A DNA stretch of 64,000 nucleotides from Burkholderia sp. L27(2015) (GCF_009765705.1 NZ_LMUX01000020.1:1-64000); one strand, 5' to 3'; shown: positions 16,576-27,363, numbered from the stretch's first letter. Numbers and translations are program-made. Notes: generated by a model not told the origin, from the sequence alone.

Positions 16576-18846
16576 ATGCAAACTGAACCGACCGAAACAC
16601 TCGCCGCGTCTCTCGAAGACGCGGTGGCGTTCGTGCGCGAGCAGGCCGGCGAGGTGGTGCTGTCGTCCGGGGAAAGCCTGATCGACCATGCGCTGGGTAC
16701 GGCGCAGATCATCGAGAAGTTGCGGGTCGATAAACCGACTCAGCTCGCCTCCATCCTGTTTCCGCTTGCCGCCTATATCAAGCATCCGGAAAAGGTGTTG
16801 GCCGAGCGGTTCGGCGACGAGGTGGCGCGCATCGTGATCGATGTGCGCAAGCTGCTGCAGTTGGGCGTGGTGAGTGTCAAGGCGGCGGCCGGCGCGCAAC
16901 TGCCGCAAGAACGGCGCGATGCGGCCGCGCAGCGACGCGTGCAGGTCGAGGCGTTGCGCAAGATGCTGTTGGCTTTCGCGCAGGACATCCGCGTAGTGCT
17001 GATCAGGCTGGCCTCCCGTCTGCAGACGCTGCGCTATCACGCCGCTACCAAGAGCGAGCCGATCGAAGGCCTGCCGCAGGAGACGCTGGATATCTACGCG
17101 CCGCTGGCCAACCGGCTCGGCATCTGGCAATTGAAATGGGAGCTCGAAGATCTCGCATTCCGTTTCCAGGAGCCCGAGACCTATAAGCAGATTGCGCGTC
17201 TGCTGGACGAGAAACGCGTCGAGCGCGAAGGGTATGTCACGGGCGCCATCGAGCGGCTGCAACAGGAACTCGCGGCCGCCGGCATCAGTGCCGAAGTGAG
17301 CGGGCGGCCCAAACACATCTACAGTATCTGGCGCAAGATGCGCGGCAAGGAAATCGATTTTGCCGACCTTTACGACGTGCGTGCGTTTCGCGTGATCGTG
17401 CCGGATATCAAGGATTGTTATACGGTGCTGGGCATCGTTCATAACCTCTGGCAACCGATCCCGAAGGAGTTCGACGACTATATTTCGCGGCCCAAGCCGA
17501 ACGGGTATAAGTCGCTGCATACGGTGGTGGTCGGCGACGACGGCCGTGCGTTCGAAGTGCAAATTCGCACCCAGGATATGCACCACTTTGCCGAATATGG
17601 CGTGGCCGCTCATTGGCGCTATAAGGAGGCGGGCGCGCGAGGCTACAGCGGGCATGTCAGTGCCAGCGACGAGTACGACGAGAAAATCGCGTGGCTGCGT
17701 CAATTGCTCGCGTGGAAGGACGAAGTGGGCGATGCGGCGCCGGGCAGTGGTGCTGCGGGTGGGACTGTAGGTGGCACGCAAGGTGGCGCCGCGGATGAAC
17801 CGTGGGAGCAACTCAAGAATGCCTCGATCGACGATCACATTTATGTGCTCACGCCGCAGGCTCGCGTGATCGCCTTGCCGCAAGGGTCGACCGCGGTCGA
17901 TTTCGCATACCACCTGCATACGGAACTCGGCCATCGCTGCCGAGGTGCGCGCGTGGACGGCGCGATGGTGCCTTTGCAAACCCCATTGCGCAACGGCCAG
18001 ACCGTGGAAATCATCGCGATCAAACAGGGCGGGCCGTCGCGCGACTGGCTTAACCCGCAGCTCGGTTATCTGCAAAGCCCGCGCGCGCGCACCAAGGTGC
18101 GTGCGTGGTTCAACACGATCGAACACGAGGAAACCGTAGCGAGCGGGCGGGCGCTGGTGGAAAAGACCTTGCAGCGCGAGGGCAAGACTTCGGTCAACCT
18201 GGACGAACTGGCGGGCAAGCTCGGTTTCAAGTCGACCGATGAATTGTTCGTGCAGGTCGGCAAGGAGGAATTCAGCCTGCGCCACGTCGAGAATGCGCTG
18301 CACGATGCGCCGCCAGTGGAGCCGGCCGCGTACGAGCCGGCGCTGATTCCGAAGAAAAGCAGCGGAGCGAGCGTCGCGCAAGGCGCATCGAGCGGCGTGC
18401 TGGTGGTCGGCGTAGGCGCGTTGATGACACAGCTGGCGCGGTGTTGCCGTCCGGCGCCCCCCGACGAAATCGCGGGCTTCGTGACACGCGGCAAAGGCGT
18501 TTCGATTCATCGCCGTGACTGCCCCAGCTTTTTGCGGCTGGAGGCGCGCACGCCCGAACGCGTGTTGCAAACGGCGTGGTCCGACGAGGTGATGAGCGGC
18601 AAAGGCTCGAGCGTGTATCCCGTCGATATCGCGATCGAAGCGTCGGACCGCCAGGGTTTGTTGCGCGACATCTCCGAGGTGTTCGCTCGCGAGAAGATCA
18701 ATGTGATCGGCGTGAAGACCGCCTCTAAACGCAACACCGCGTTCATGCAGTTCACCATCGAAGTATCGAGCGGTGCGCAGGTGCAGCGCGCGCGCATATT
18801 GCTCGAAGAAATTTCCGGCGTGGTGCGAGCCGACCGTAAAGCGTAA
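16576..18846 (+). CDS. relA: RelA-type (p)ppGpp synthetase
   Basis: 756 residues. Domain order: degenerate HD hydrolase region (about 30-180), synthetase (about 240-370), TGS (about 415-480), a Cys-containing region (LARCCRPAPPDE, about 620) and a C-terminal ACT domain (about 680-755). The HD motif expected as HD in SpoT reads LFPLAAYIKHPEK here, so hydrolase activity is probably lost. The synthetase loop has EFDDYISRPKPNGY, the acidic EFDD form typical of monofunctional RelA rather than the RFKD form of SpoT. A Gly/Ala-rich insertion (about 385-410) separates synthetase and TGS. It makes (p)ppGpp from ATP and GTP/GDP on starved ribosomes. The assignment RelA rather than SpoT rests on these two motifs. 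Confidence 0.92.
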   Translation: MQTEPTETLAASLEDAVAFVREQAGEVVLSSGESLIDHALGTAQIIEKLRVDKPTQLASILFPLAAYIKHPEKVLAERFGDEVARIVIDVRKLLQLGVVSVKAAAGAQLPQERRDAAAQRRVQVEALRKMLLAFAQDIRVVLIRLASRLQTLRYHAATKSEPIEGLPQETLDIYAPLANRLGIWQLKWELEDLAFRFQEPETYKQIARLLDEKRVEREGYVTGAIERLQQELAAAGISAEVSGRPKHIYSIWRKMRGKEIDFADLYDVRAFRVIVPDIKDCYTVLGIVHNLWQPIPKEFDDYISRPKPNGYKSLHTVVVGDDGRAFEVQIRTQDMHHFAEYGVAAHWRYKEAGARGYSGHVSASDEYDEKIAWLRQLLAWKDEVGDAAPGSGAAGGTVGGTQGGAADEPWEQLKNASIDDHIYVLTPQARVIALPQGSTAVDFAYHLHTELGHRCRGARVDGAMVPLQTPLRNGQTVEIIAIKQGGPSRDWLNPQLGYLQSPRARTKVRAWFNTIEHEETVASGRALVEKTLQREGKTSVNLDELAGKLGFKSTDELFVQVGKEEFSLRHVENALHDAPPVEPAAYEPALIPKKSSGASVAQGASSGVLVVGVGALMTQLARCCRPAPPDEIAGFVTRGKGVSIHRRDCPSFLRLEARTPERVLQTAWSDEVMSGKGSSVYPVDIAIEASDRQGLLRDISEVFAREKINVIGVKTASKRNTAFMQFTIEVSSGAQVQRARILLEEISGVVRADRKA

Positions 18847-18936
18847 TTTGCGATCGTGCTGAATGGGGGCTAGCGGGAGTCGAATCGGAGTCCAAGCGGA
18901 GGCGCCAGGAAAGTGCAGGAAAAACTCACGAGACAC

Positions 18937-18965
18937 TTGGCAAAACCTGCAAAGCTCCTTATAAT
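18937..18965 (+). promoter_or_regulatory. Sigma-70 promoter of tRNA-Val
   Basis: TTGGCA, a 17-bp spacer, then a perfect TATAAT; the tRNA begins 12 bp after the -10 box. Confidence 0.75.
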
Positions 18966-18977
18966 CGCTTTCTCCTT

Positions 18978-19054
18978 AGGCTCGTAGCTCAGCTGGTTAG
19001 AGCACCACCTTGACATGGTGGGGGTCGTTGGTTCGAGTCCAATCGAGCCTACCA
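18978..19054 (+). tRNA. tRNA-Val (anticodon GAC)
   Basis: 77 nt folding as a cloverleaf: acceptor AGGCTCG/CGAGCCT, D-stem GCTC/GAGC, anticodon stem CCACC/GGTGG with loop TTGACAT (anticodon GAC), T-arm with GTTCGAGTC-type loop, discriminator A and an encoded CCA end. Confidence 0.97.
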
Positions 19055-19204
19055 ACGAAAACAGGTTCGGGGCAGCATGCCCGAATCGAATGCAGTACAT
19101 GAATGCAGCTTAAATAATGAGGCCCGTCTCTATGACGTTGCGAACGACTCCTACTACAATCACGGAGCGACGCTAGTCAAGGGCCCAGCACATGTTGGAA
19201 AATG

Positions 19205-19235
19205 AAATGCGGCCTCGACGGGCCGCATTTTTTTT
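19205..19235 (+). terminator. Rho-independent terminator after tRNA-Val, ahead of thrS
   Basis: A 10-bp perfect stem AAATGCGGCC / GGCCGCATTT with a 6-nt loop runs into a tract of eight T. It ends tRNA-Val transcription or, if the transcript continues, could act as an attenuator 90 nt before thrS. Confidence 0.8.
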
Positions 19236-19324
19236 GTTCAGTTTTTTTCGCCCACGCTGCACCGGGCACGCCGTTTCGAATTTTCTTTATCAGTCGTCGC
19301 TGCAGCGGTGGCGGAGGGAGCAGC

Positions 19325-21232
19325 ATGATCTCAGTACGTTTGCCTGATGGTTCGCAGCGCCAGTTCGAGCAGCCGGTCACGGTCTCCGAAGTGGCGGCAT
19401 CGATAGGCCCGGGCCTGGCCAAGGCAGCATTAGGCGGCAAGCTCGATGGCGTGCTGGTCGATACCAGCACCCTGATCGATCACGATGCATCACTGGCCAT
19501 CGTGACCGACAAGGACGCCGAGGGCTTGGAGATCATTCGCCATTCGACCGCGCACTTGCTCGCGGCCGCTGTCAAAGAGCTATTTCCAGAAGCGCAAGTC
19601 ACGATCGGTCCGGTGATCGACAACGGCTTTTACTACGACTTCGCTTACAGCCGGCCATTCACGCCCGAAGATCTCGAGAAGATCGAAAAGCGCATGCTGG
19701 AGATCGCCAAAAAAGACGAGCGCGTTACGCGCCGTGTGGTGACGCGCGACGAGGCCATCGAGTATTTCAAGGGTATCGGCGAGGCATACAAAGCCGAACT
19801 GATCGCCGCGATTCCCGGCAACGAAGAAATCAAGTTGTATTCGCACGGCGCGTTCACCGACTTGTGCCGCGGCCCACACGTGCCGTCCACGGGAAAGTTG
19901 AAGGTCTTCAAGCTGATGAAGGTGGCGGGTGCCTACTGGCGCGGCGACGCCAACAACGAGCAACTGCAGCGTATTTACGGCACGGCCTGGGTCAAGAAAG
20001 AAGACCAGGAAGCTTACTTGCACATGCTGGAGGAAGCCGAGAAGCGCGACCACCGCAAACTGGGCAAGCAGCTCGATTTGTTCCATTTCCAGGAAGAAGC
20101 GCCGGGCCTGGTGTTCTGGCATCCGAAGGGCTGGAGCATCTGGCAGCAGGTCGAACAATATATGCGTCGCGTCTACGTGGACAGCGGCTACTCGGAAGTC
20201 AAGGCGCCGCAGATTCTCGACCGTTCGCTATGGGAAAAGACCGGGCACTGGGAGAACTATAAAGACAACATGTTCACCACCGAGTCGGAAAATCGCAGCT
20301 ATGCGCTCAAGCCGATGAATTGCCCGGGGCATGTGCAGATCTTCAATTCCGATTTGCGTAGCTACCGCGACTTGCCGTTGCGTTACGGCGAGTTCGGCCA
20401 GTGCCATCGTAACGAGCCGTCCGGAGCGTTGCATGGCCTGATGCGCGTGCGCGGCTTTACGCAGGACGACGGCCATATCTTCTGTACCGAAGATCAAATC
20501 CAGGGCGAAGTTGCGCGTTTCGACAAGGTCGTGCGGGCGGTGTACGAAAATTTTGGCTTCACCGACGTTGCGATCAAGCTCGCATTGCGCCCCGATATGC
20601 GCATCGGCGAGGACGCCGTCTGGGACAAAGCCGAAGACGCGTTGCGCGAAGCGATCCGCGCTTCGGGCTCGGAGTGGGAAGAATTGCCGGGCGAGGGTGC
20701 ATTCTATGGCCCTAAAATCGAATACCACCTGAAAGATTCGATCGGGCGCTCGTGGCAATGCGGCACGATGCAGGTCGATTTTTCGATGCCGGCGCGCCTG
20801 GGCGCGGAATATGTGGCCGAAGACAATACCCGCAAGGTGCCGGTGATGCTGCACCGCGCGATCGTCGGTTCGCTGGAGCGTTTTATCGGCATGTTGATCG
20901 AAAACCACGCCGGTGCAATGCCTGCCTGGCTGGCGCCGGTTCAGGCAATGGTGCTCAATATCAGCGAAAATCAGGGCGAATATGCCTCGAGTTTGACCCA
21001 ATCGTTGAAAAAACAAGGGCTTAGGGCGCAGGTTGATTTGCGCAATGAGAAAATTAGCTATAAAATACGCGTTCACACGCTGGAAAAAGTGCCCTACCTG
21101 TTGGTGGTCGGCGATAAAGAGCGTGATACGAACACGGTAGCCGTGCGTGCCCGTGGCGGAATCGACCTTGGTACGATGTCGGTCGATGCGTTCCTTGAAG
21201 TATTGCGCAAGGATGTGCAGTCATTCAAGTAA
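19325..21232 (+). CDS. thrS: Threonyl-tRNA synthetase
   Basis: 635 residues, exact family length. Domains: TGS (1-61; [17 protein letters not shown]), editing domain with [16 protein letters not shown] and the metal-type pair in CRGPH, then the class II catalytic core with MNCPGHV (zinc Cys and His), motif 2 [14 protein letters not shown] and motif 3 [13 protein letters not shown], and a C-terminal anticodon-binding domain. It attaches threonine to tRNA-Thr and edits mischarged serine. The ATG is preceded by GGAGGGAGCAGC. It heads the conserved thrS-infC-rpmI-rplT-pheST-ihfA block. Confidence 0.97.
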   Translation: MISVRLPDGSQRQFEQPVTVSEVAASIGPGLAKAALGGKLDGVLVDTSTLIDHDASLAIVTDKDAEGLEIIRHSTAHLLAAAVKELFPEAQVTIGPVIDNGFYYDFAYSRPFTPEDLEKIEKRMLEIAKKDERVTRRVVTRDEAIEYFKGIGEAYKAELIAAIPGNEEIKLYSHGAFTDLCRGPHVPSTGKLKVFKLMKVAGAYWRGDANNEQLQRIYGTAWVKKEDQEAYLHMLEEAEKRDHRKLGKQLDLFHFQEEAPGLVFWHPKGWSIWQQVEQYMRRVYVDSGYSEVKAPQILDRSLWEKTGHWENYKDNMFTTESENRSYALKPMNCPGHVQIFNSDLRSYRDLPLRYGEFGQCHRNEPSGALHGLMRVRGFTQDDGHIFCTEDQIQGEVARFDKVVRAVYENFGFTDVAIKLALRPDMRIGEDAVWDKAEDALREAIRASGSEWEELPGEGAFYGPKIEYHLKDSIGRSWQCGTMQVDFSMPARLGAEYVAEDNTRKVPVMLHRAIVGSLERFIGMLIENHAGAMPAWLAPVQAMVLNISENQGEYASSLTQSLKKQGLRAQVDLRNEKISYKIRVHTLEKVPYLLVVGDKERDTNTVAVRARGGIDLGTMSVDAFLEVLRKDVQSFK

Positions 21233-21283
21233 CCCGTCGCTTTGCAGCACGGCTAAATTTTTTATTTTTAAAGGAAACGTAAC

Positions 21284-21808
21284 ATCGCTACGGATAAGTC
21301 TGCACATCGCATCAACGGCGAAATATCGGCGCCTGAAGTGCGTCTGGTTGGGATCGAGGGTGAGGCTCTCGGTATTGTGAAGCTTGCTGATGCCTTTCGT
21401 CTGTCGGAAGCGTCGGATGTGGATCTGGTAGAAATCGCGCCGCAAGCGGTTCCGCCGGTCTGCCGGTTGATGGACTACGGCAAGTTCAAATACCAAGAAT
21501 CCAAAAAAGCCCACGAAGCGAAGCTCAAACAGAAGGTGATCCAGGTCAAGGAAGTCAAATTCCGCCCGGGCACCGATGACGGCGACTATTCCGTCAAGTT
21601 GCGCAATCTGATCCGTTTCCTGGATGAGGGTGACAAGACCAAGATCACGCTGCGTTTTCGCGGTCGTGAAATGGCCCACCAGGAAATCGGCATGCGTGTG
21701 CTGGAGCGGTTGCGTACCGACCTTGACGAATATGGTCAGGTCGAGCAAATGCCGAAGATGGAAGGGCGCCAGATGGTCATGGTGCTCTCGCCTAAAAAGA
21801 AGAAGTAG
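21284..21808 (+). CDS. infC: Translation initiation factor IF-3, rare ATC start
   Basis: 174 residues when initiated at ATC: (I)[13 protein letters not shown] followed by [18 protein letters not shown], then the C-terminal domain ending in MVLSPKKKK. No ATG is available in frame; starting at the first GTG (21338) would delete the conserved [12 protein letters not shown] segment. AAAGGAAACGTAAC supplies the Shine-Dalgarno at correct spacing to the ATC. infC genes are known for AUU/AUC/AUA initiation, which IF-3 itself discriminates against, giving autoregulation. IF-3 binds the 30S subunit and enforces start-codon fidelity. It follows thrS by 51 bp. Confidence 0.92.
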   Translation: MATDKSAHRINGEISAPEVRLVGIEGEALGIVKLADAFRLSEASDVDLVEIAPQAVPPVCRLMDYGKFKYQESKKAHEAKLKQKVIQVKEVKFRPGTDDGDYSVKLRNLIRFLDEGDKTKITLRFRGREMAHQEIGMRVLERLRTDLDEYGQVEQMPKMEGRQMVMVLSPKKKK

Positions 21809-21917
21809 GCTGTACCCGATTCGGTCGATGCCAACGTTGATGTGAACCTTAGTGTTCACTTTAAGCGTGTGTATCGTTTCGATTTTCCGGATGGCGTTAG
21901 GGTTGCCATGCCGGAAG

Positions 21918-21948
21918 CGGCGTCACGCTGAGTGTCAGCGCGGCGCCG
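21918..21948 (+). promoter_or_regulatory. Leader hairpin upstream of rpmI-rplT
   Basis: CGCTGA-GTG-TCAGCG forms an inner stem, extended by seven pairs (one G-T) on either side of one mismatch. It lies 80 nt before rpmI in the 219-nt infC-rpmI gap. L20 represses rpmI-rplT by binding leader RNA in other bacteria, so this is a candidate for that role; no pseudoknot was worked out. Confidence 0.4.
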
Positions 21949-22027
21949 TCAGTGAGTGAACGTAGGTTTTTAAAGGGCGGCACAGCCGCACACCCACGCT
22001 CATCTAAGAAAACCTGGAGTTGTTGTC

Positions 22028-22225
22028 ATGCCAAAGATGAAGACCAAGAAGAGTGCTGCAAAGCGCTTCGTGGTGCGTCCGGGCGGTACCGTTAAACGCG
22101 GCCAAGCCTTCAAGCGCCACATCCTGACCAAGAAGACGACGAAGAACAAACGTCATCTGCGCGGTACCGTAGGCGTTCATGAATCGAACATGGCTTCAGT
22201 TCGTGCCATGATGCCTTACGCATAA
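22028..22225 (+). CDS. rpmI: 50S ribosomal protein L35
   Basis: 65 residues, highly basic, with the L35 pattern [16 protein letters not shown], then [15 protein letters not shown] and [19 protein letters not shown] precedes the ATG. Located between infC and rplT as in most bacteria and co-transcribed with rplT 24 bp downstream. Confidence 0.97.
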   Translation: MPKMKTKKSAAKRFVVRPGGTVKRGQAFKRHILTKKTTKNKRHLRGTVGVHESNMASVRAMMPYA

Positions 22226-22249
22226 TCCCAACACTCACAGGAGCAAACT

Positions 22250-22609
22250 ATGCCTAGAGTTAAACGTGGGGTTACCGCACGGGCCCGTCACAAAAAAATC
22301 ATAGACTTGGCGAAGGGCTATCGCGGCCGTCGCAATAACGTCTACCGTATCGCCAAACAAGCCGTCATGCGCGCTGGGCAATATGCCTATCGTGACCGCC
22401 GCAACAAGAAACGTGTGTTCCGTCGTTTGTGGATCGCGCGTATCAATGCGGCCGTGCGTCAGCACGACATGACCTACAGCGTGTTCATGAATGGCCTGAA
22501 ACGGTCGTCGATTGAACTCGACCGTAAGGTGCTGGCCGATATGGCTGTGTTCGATAAAGTTGCTTTTACCGCGATCGTGAATCAGGTAAAGGCCACCGTC
22601 GCGCATTAA
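22250..22609 (+). CDS. rplT: 50S ribosomal protein L20
   Basis: 119 residues, normal length. L20 pattern: [58 protein letters not shown] and SRIELDRK-like [18 protein letters not shown]. Early-assembly 23S-binding protein and, in other bacteria, translational repressor of its own operon. CAGGAG precedes the ATG. An intrinsic terminator lies about 90 bp after the stop. Confidence 0.97.
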   Translation: MPRVKRGVTARARHKKIIDLAKGYRGRRNNVYRIAKQAVMRAGQYAYRDRRNKKRVFRRLWIARINAAVRQHDMTYSVFMNGLKRSSIELDRKVLADMAVFDKVAFTAIVNQVKATVAH

Positions 22610-22695
22610 TTGCGGCATGCGTGTGGCCGGTGGCAACATCGGCCGCACGCTGCGAAGTAAGCCGCAGTGCTGGGTTCGCCCTGGCTGTGCGGTGA

Positions 22696-22723
22696 AACGG
22701 GGCTCTTACCGAGCCCCGTTTTT
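22696..22723 (+). terminator. Intrinsic terminator or attenuator between rplT and pheS
   Basis: A 10-bp perfect stem AACGGGGCTC / GAGCCCCGTT with loop TTACC is followed by T residues. It sits 55 nt before pheS. No Phe-rich leader peptide is visible upstream, so classical pheST attenuation is not supported and partial termination is the simpler reading. Confidence 0.8.
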
Positions 22724-22776
22724 GTTGGTGCGACAGCCTAGTCTGCGCATGGATAGACGCTTACATGAAGGGCCTC

Positions 22777-23790
22777 ATGGATCTGGAACAGATTGTCGCG
22801 GATGCACGGACCGCATTCGCCACCGCCTCTGACGCTGCGACGCTCGAAAACGAGAAGGCGCGTTTCCTTGGCAAAGCCGGCAAGCTGACCGAGTTGCTCA
22901 AAGGTCTGGGCAAGCTCGACCCTGAAACGCGCAAGGCTGAAGGCGCGCGTATCAACATCATCAAGCAGCAGGTTGAAGAAGCGCTCACCGCGCGTCGTCA
23001 GGCGCTGGCCGATGCGCTGATGGATCAGCGGCTGGCGACGGAGGCGATCGACGTCACCTTGCCCGGACGCGGTATCGGCAATGGCAGCCTGCACCCCGTG
23101 ATGCGCACCTGGGAGCGCGTCGAACAAATTTTCCGCACCATCGGATTCGACGTGGCCGACGGTCCCGAAATCGAAAACGACTGGTACAACTTCACTGCGT
23201 TGAACAGTCCGGAGAACCATCCCGCGCGTTCGATGCAGGATACGTTCTACGTCGACGCCAAAGATAACGACGGCCGCTCGCTGCTGTTGCGCACGCACAC
23301 CAGCCCGATGCAGGTGCGCTATGCACGCATGAATCACCCGCCGATCAAAGTGATCGCGCCAGGTCGCACGTACCGCGTCGACAGCGACGCGACCCATTCG
23401 CCGATGTTCAATCAGGTGGAAGGGCTGTGGATTGCCGAGGACATCAGCTTCGCCGATCTCAAGGGCGTGTACACCGATTTTCTGTGCCGCTTCTTCGAGC
23501 GCGACGATATTCAGGTGCGCTTTCGCCCATCGTATTTTCCGTTCACCGAGCCGTCAGCCGAAATCGACATGAAGTTCGAGCAAGGCAAGAACGCCGGCAA
23601 ATGGCTGGAGATTTCCGGCTCGGGTCAGGTTCATCCATCGGTGATCCGCAACATGGGCCTCGATCCGGAACGCTACATCGGCTTTGCGTTTGGCAGCGGG
23701 CTGGAGCGACTCACGATGTTGCGTTATGGCGTACAGGATCTGCGGCTCTTTTTCGAAAACGATTTGCGTTTCTTGAAGCAATTCGCTTGA
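22777..23790 (+). CDS. pheS: Phenylalanyl-tRNA synthetase alpha subunit
   Basis: 337 residues starting [12 protein letters not shown], the start used in related proteins, with AAGGG upstream; an ATG four codons earlier is in frame. An N-terminal coiled-coil arm (1-90) precedes the class II catalytic core: [41 protein letters not shown], the motif 2 region with [12 protein letters not shown], and motif 3 [11 protein letters not shown]. Forms the (alpha-beta)2 enzyme with PheT. The gap to pheT (163 bp) is unusually long and filled with a degenerate repeat. Confidence 0.96.
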   Translation: MDLEQIVADARTAFATASDAATLENEKARFLGKAGKLTELLKGLGKLDPETRKAEGARINIIKQQVEEALTARRQALADALMDQRLATEAIDVTLPGRGIGNGSLHPVMRTWERVEQIFRTIGFDVADGPEIENDWYNFTALNSPENHPARSMQDTFYVDAKDNDGRSLLLRTHTSPMQVRYARMNHPPIKVIAPGRTYRVDSDATHSPMFNQVEGLWIAEDISFADLKGVYTDFLCRFFERDDIQVRFRPSYFPFTEPSAEIDMKFEQGKNAGKWLEISGSGQVHPSVIRNMGLDPERYIGFAFGSGLERLTMLRYGVQDLRLFFENDLRFLKQFA

Positions 23791-23806
23791 GTTTGCCCGC
23801 CGGGTC

Positions 23807-23895
23807 GACTTTGAATCATCGACTTTGAATCACGCTGACTTTGAACCGAGCCGACTTCGAATCGTGCTGAATTTGGATCGCGCTGAGTTCAAAGC
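23807..23895. repeat. Degenerate tandem repeat in the pheS-pheT gap, 16-bp period x 6
   Basis: GACTTTGAATC or a close variant begins at 23807, 23821, 23837, 23853, 23869 and 23885; the 5-nt linkers vary. The array starts 17 bp after the pheS stop. pheS and pheT are usually almost contiguous, so this is an insertion by duplication. Confidence 0.85.
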
Positions 23896-23953
23896 GAGTT
23901 TTGCGCGAGCTTGATCGCGCTTGATAGTTACTCACACCGAATACTAGATACTC

Positions 23954-26386
23954 ATGCAATTCCCCGAATCCTGGCTGCGCAGTTTTGTCGATCCCGACTT
24001 GTCGAGCGATGCGCTCGGTCACGCCATGACCATGGCCGGCCTCGAAGTCGAAGAGCAACGCCCGGCTGCGCCTCCCACCAGTAAAGTGGTGGTTGGCCAC
24101 GTGCTTGAGATCGCGAAACATCCGAACGCCGATCGGCTCAATGTTTGCCAGGTGGATGTGGGCACCGGCACGATACTGACCATCGTATGTGGCGCACCCA
24201 ATGTCGCGCCCGGCATCAAGGTGCCGTGCGCACTGGTGGGCGCTGAATTGCCACCGGCGGAAGCGGGTGGTGAGCCGTTCGTGATCAAGCTCGGCGAGCT
24301 GCGTGGCGTCGAAAGCCAGGGCATGCTGTGCTCCGCGCGCGAACTCAAGCTCACTGAAGACCATAGCGGTCTGTTGATCCTGCCGGCGGATACACCGGTG
24401 GGGCAGGACATTCGCGAAGTACTCGATCTCGACGACACGATATTCGAAATCAAGCTGACGCCGAATAAAGCCGATTGCCTGTCGGTGTTCGGCATCGCGC
24501 GCGAAGTGGCGGCGATCACCGAGACGCCGCTGCAGGTGCCGGCGTTTATCGCTGCCCCCGTGTCGATCGACGATCGCTTGCCGGTCAAGATTTCCGCGCC
24601 CGAATTATGCGGACGTTTTTCTGGACGTGTGATTCGCAACGTCAATGCACGTGCGGCGAGCCCCGCATGGATGGTCGAACGCCTGGCGCGCGCCGGTCAA
24701 CGCAGCGTCTCGGCGCTGGTTGATATCTCGAACTACGTGATGCTCGAACTGGGCCGCCCGTCGCACGTGTTCGATCTCGACAAGATCCACGGTTCGATCG
24801 ATGTGCGTTGGGGGCGTGCCGGCGAAAGCCTGAAGCTGCTCAACGGCAACACGGTCGAAGTCGATGAGCAGGTCGGCGTGATTGCCGACGAAGTCCAGGT
24901 CGAGAGCTTGGCAGGCATCATGGGTGGCGACAGCACCGCAGTGACGCTCGACACGCGCCATATCTATCTGGAAGCGGCGTTCTGGTGGCCCGACAGCATA
25001 CGCGGACGCGCTCGCCGTTATAGTTTTTCGACCGATGCGGCACATCGCTTCGAGCGTGGCGTCGATTACGCGACCACGGTCGAACACCTCGAACGCATCA
25101 CGTCGCTGATCCTGGAAATTTGCGGCGGCAATGCCGGGCCGGTCGACGACCAGATCGTCAATCTGCCCACGCGCGCGCCGGTGACGATGCGTGTTTCGCG
25201 GGCCAACCGCATCATCGGTGTTGCGATCAGCGCGGAACAGATCACGAATATTTTCACACGGCTGGGCTTGAGTTTCGAGCGGCGCGACGATGCGTTCGTC
25301 GTCACGCCGCCGTCGTATCGCTTCGACATCGAAATCGAAGAGGACCTGATTGAGGAGGTGGCGCGCATCTACGGTTTCGAAAAAATTCCGGCGCGCCCAC
25401 CTGTGGCCGCCAACGCAATGCGGCCGACCAATGAGACGCGTCGCGGTGTGCACGCAATACGCCATCAAGTGGCCTCGCGCGATTACGCCGAGACCATCAA
25501 CTTCAGCTTTGTCGACGAACAGTGGGAACGCGATTTCGCCAATAACACCGACCCGGTGCGCTTGCTCAATCCGATCGCGAGTCAGATGTCGGTGATGCGC
25601 AGCTCGCTGTTGGGCAGCCTGATCAACACGCTGCGCTACAACTTGAACCGCAAGGCCGAGCGCATCCGTTTGTTTGAAGTGGGCAGGGTATTTCACCGCC
25701 ATCCCAGCATCACGGCCGGCGAATTGACGGTCGAAGGTTTCAGCCAACCGAGCATGGTGGGTGCGCTCGCTTATGGCCCGGTTGTGGACGAACAGTGGGG
25801 CGCGCCGCATCGCCTGGTCGACTATTTCGACGTGAAGGGCGACATCGAAACCTTGCTCGCGCCGGCTGTTGCGCGCTTCTTGCCCGCCGAGCATCCGGCG
25901 TTGCATCCGGGTCGCAGCGCCAAGATCGAACTCGACGGTACCGTGGTCGGCTGGGTAGGCGAATTGCACCCACGCTGGCAGCAAAAATATGACCTCCCGC
26001 ACGCGCCGGTCGTGTTCGAAATCGAGGCCGACGCCTTGATCGCACGCGCCTTGCCGCAGCCGGTTGACGTCCCGAAGTTCCCTCCCGTGCGTCGCGACAT
26101 CGCGGTCGTGGTCGGGCAGGAAATCAGTGCCCAGTCCTTGTTGGACGAGCTGAAAAAGGCTCGTCGGGAAGACGCCTGCAAGGCAGTTACGCGGGTGGTG
26201 CTGTTCGACGAATTTCGACCGAAATTGGAGGTGTCAGGTGGCCTTGCTTCCCATGAGAAAAGCCTTGCGTTCCGGGTTACCTTGCAAGATACTGGCGGGA
26301 CACTTCAGGACGAAACAGTCGATCTGGCGATCAAAACTATGGTCGAACGGCTGGCTCGAGTATATGGCGCAAGGTTGCGCGGCTGA
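23954..26386 (+). CDS. pheT: Phenylalanyl-tRNA synthetase beta subunit
   Basis: 810 residues, full length. Domains in order: N-terminal lid ([16 protein letters not shown]), EMAP-like tRNA-binding domain (about 40-150; [15 protein letters not shown]), B3/B4 editing domain (about 215-395), B5 (about 400-475), catalytic-like core, and the FDX-ACB anticodon domain at the C terminus ([13 protein letters not shown]). Edits Tyr-tRNA-Phe and binds the tRNA as partner of PheS. No clear Shine-Dalgarno is visible before the ATG. Confidence 0.96.
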   Translation: MQFPESWLRSFVDPDLSSDALGHAMTMAGLEVEEQRPAAPPTSKVVVGHVLEIAKHPNADRLNVCQVDVGTGTILTIVCGAPNVAPGIKVPCALVGAELPPAEAGGEPFVIKLGELRGVESQGMLCSARELKLTEDHSGLLILPADTPVGQDIREVLDLDDTIFEIKLTPNKADCLSVFGIAREVAAITETPLQVPAFIAAPVSIDDRLPVKISAPELCGRFSGRVIRNVNARAASPAWMVERLARAGQRSVSALVDISNYVMLELGRPSHVFDLDKIHGSIDVRWGRAGESLKLLNGNTVEVDEQVGVIADEVQVESLAGIMGGDSTAVTLDTRHIYLEAAFWWPDSIRGRARRYSFSTDAAHRFERGVDYATTVEHLERITSLILEICGGNAGPVDDQIVNLPTRAPVTMRVSRANRIIGVAISAEQITNIFTRLGLSFERRDDAFVVTPPSYRFDIEIEEDLIEEVARIYGFEKIPARPPVAANAMRPTNETRRGVHAIRHQVASRDYAETINFSFVDEQWERDFANNTDPVRLLNPIASQMSVMRSSLLGSLINTLRYNLNRKAERIRLFEVGRVFHRHPSITAGELTVEGFSQPSMVGALAYGPVVDEQWGAPHRLVDYFDVKGDIETLLAPAVARFLPAEHPALHPGRSAKIELDGTVVGWVGELHPRWQQKYDLPHAPVVFEIEADALIARALPQPVDVPKFPPVRRDIAVVVGQEISAQSLLDELKKARREDACKAVTRVVLFDEFRPKLEVSGGLASHEKSLAFRVTLQDTGGTLQDETVDLAIKTMVERLARVYGARLRG

Positions 26387-26443
26387 GCGGCGTTTTTTAC
26401 GATTCCCTCAACCGTATCTCAGCTTGGCGCCCATTTTTTTTAT

Positions 26444-26857
26444 ATGAACGAAATGAACTCGAGTGAATTTGAAGCCTTGCTATCTATGCAGCGCAGCGCA
26501 CAGCTTCGTGATCATCAGATGCAGACAAGCACCCTCACGGATACACCGACGCTCACCAAAGCCGAGCTGGCCGAACTGCTGTTCGACCAGGTGGGCTTGA
26601 ACAAGCGTGAGGCCAAGGATATGGTCGAAGCTTTTTTCGAAGTGATTCGCGATGCATTGGAAAACGGCGAGAGCGTCAAGCTGTCCGGCTTCGGCAACTT
26701 CCAGTTGCGCGACAAGCCCCAGCGTCCTGGGCGCAATCCCAAGACGGGCGAAGCCATTCCGATCGCTGCACGTCGAGTGGTTACTTTCCACGCGAGCCAG
26801 AAACTCAAAGCTCTGGTGGAAAGCGGCGCTGAGCCCGCGGTGCCGGTACGCCAATAG
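26444..26857 (+). CDS. ihfA: Integration host factor alpha subunit
   Basis: 137 residues: an N-terminal extension of about 38 residues ([16 protein letters not shown]...) before the HU/IHF fold ([37 protein letters not shown], then [20 protein letters not shown], including the DNA-inserting proline arm). Enterobacterial IhfA is about 99 residues; the extension is, as I recall, common in Burkholderiaceae, and an internal ATG at residue 26 is an alternative start. IHF bends DNA and would assist the sigma-54 promoters in this window. Downstream of pheT as usual. Confidence 0.93.
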   Translation: MNEMNSSEFEALLSMQRSAQLRDHQMQTSTLTDTPTLTKAELAELLFDQVGLNKREAKDMVEAFFEVIRDALENGESVKLSGFGNFQLRDKPQRPGRNPKTGEAIPIAARRVVTFHASQKLKALVESGAEPAVPVRQ

Positions 26858-26907
26858 CTCGCTGAACGCACTGCGCGACCGACGTTGAAAACCACGAGCC
26901 CGTGACG

Positions 26908-27339
26908 ATGGAAAAAGTCGCACTGCCCCCGATCCCTGCCAAGCGCTATTTCACTATCGGTGAAGTCAGCGAGCTTTGTGGCGTCAAGCCGCATGTGCTG
27001 CGTTATTGGGAGCAGGAGTTCACGCAGCTCAAGCCGGTGAAGCGCCGTGGCAATCGGCGCTATTACCAGCATCATGAAGTGCTATTGATACGACGCATAC
27101 GCGAACTATTGTATGAGCAGGGCTTCACGATCAATGGCGCGCGCAATCGGCTCGATAGTCGTGAGACCAACCGACGCGATACGGCGGAAGCCGAGGCGGC
27201 GCTTCGTGATGTGGGCGGGCCGGAGATGATACCGGTGGATGTTGCGCAACTGCGCGGCGCGTTGTTGGAGATACTTCATTCGCTCGGCGGGGAACTCGTC
27301 GAGCATGAAGATGCGGCTAATGAGACGGATGAGATTTAA
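26908..27339 (+). CDS. MerR-family transcriptional regulator
   Basis: 143 residues. The N-terminal winged HTH has YFTIGEVSELCGVKPHVLRY, WEQEFTQLKPVKR and RRYYQHHEV, then a helical dimerisation region and an acidic tail. No Cys ligands for metal binding are present, so it is not a metal sensor. It corresponds to the conserved MerR gene next to ihfA in beta- and gammaproteobacteria, whose target is not established. A GTG two codons earlier is an alternative start. Confidence 0.88.
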   Translation: MEKVALPPIPAKRYFTIGEVSELCGVKPHVLRYWEQEFTQLKPVKRRGNRRYYQHHEVLLIRRIRELLYEQGFTINGARNRLDSRETNRRDTAEAEAALRDVGGPEMIPVDVAQLRGALLEILHSLGGELVEHEDAANETDEI

Positions 27340-27363
27340 AGGGTTTTGTGTAGAGTTTGATGT

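Noticed and set aside
16516-18936. An 806-codon open frame antisense to relA
   Set aside because: High-GC shadow frame: Arg/His/Leu-rich, no domain, no ribosome site; relA on the other strand has full domain evidence.
22610-22776. Phe-rich leader peptide for pheS attenuation
   Set aside because: The short frame at 22617 has no run of Phe codons; only the terminator hairpin remains.
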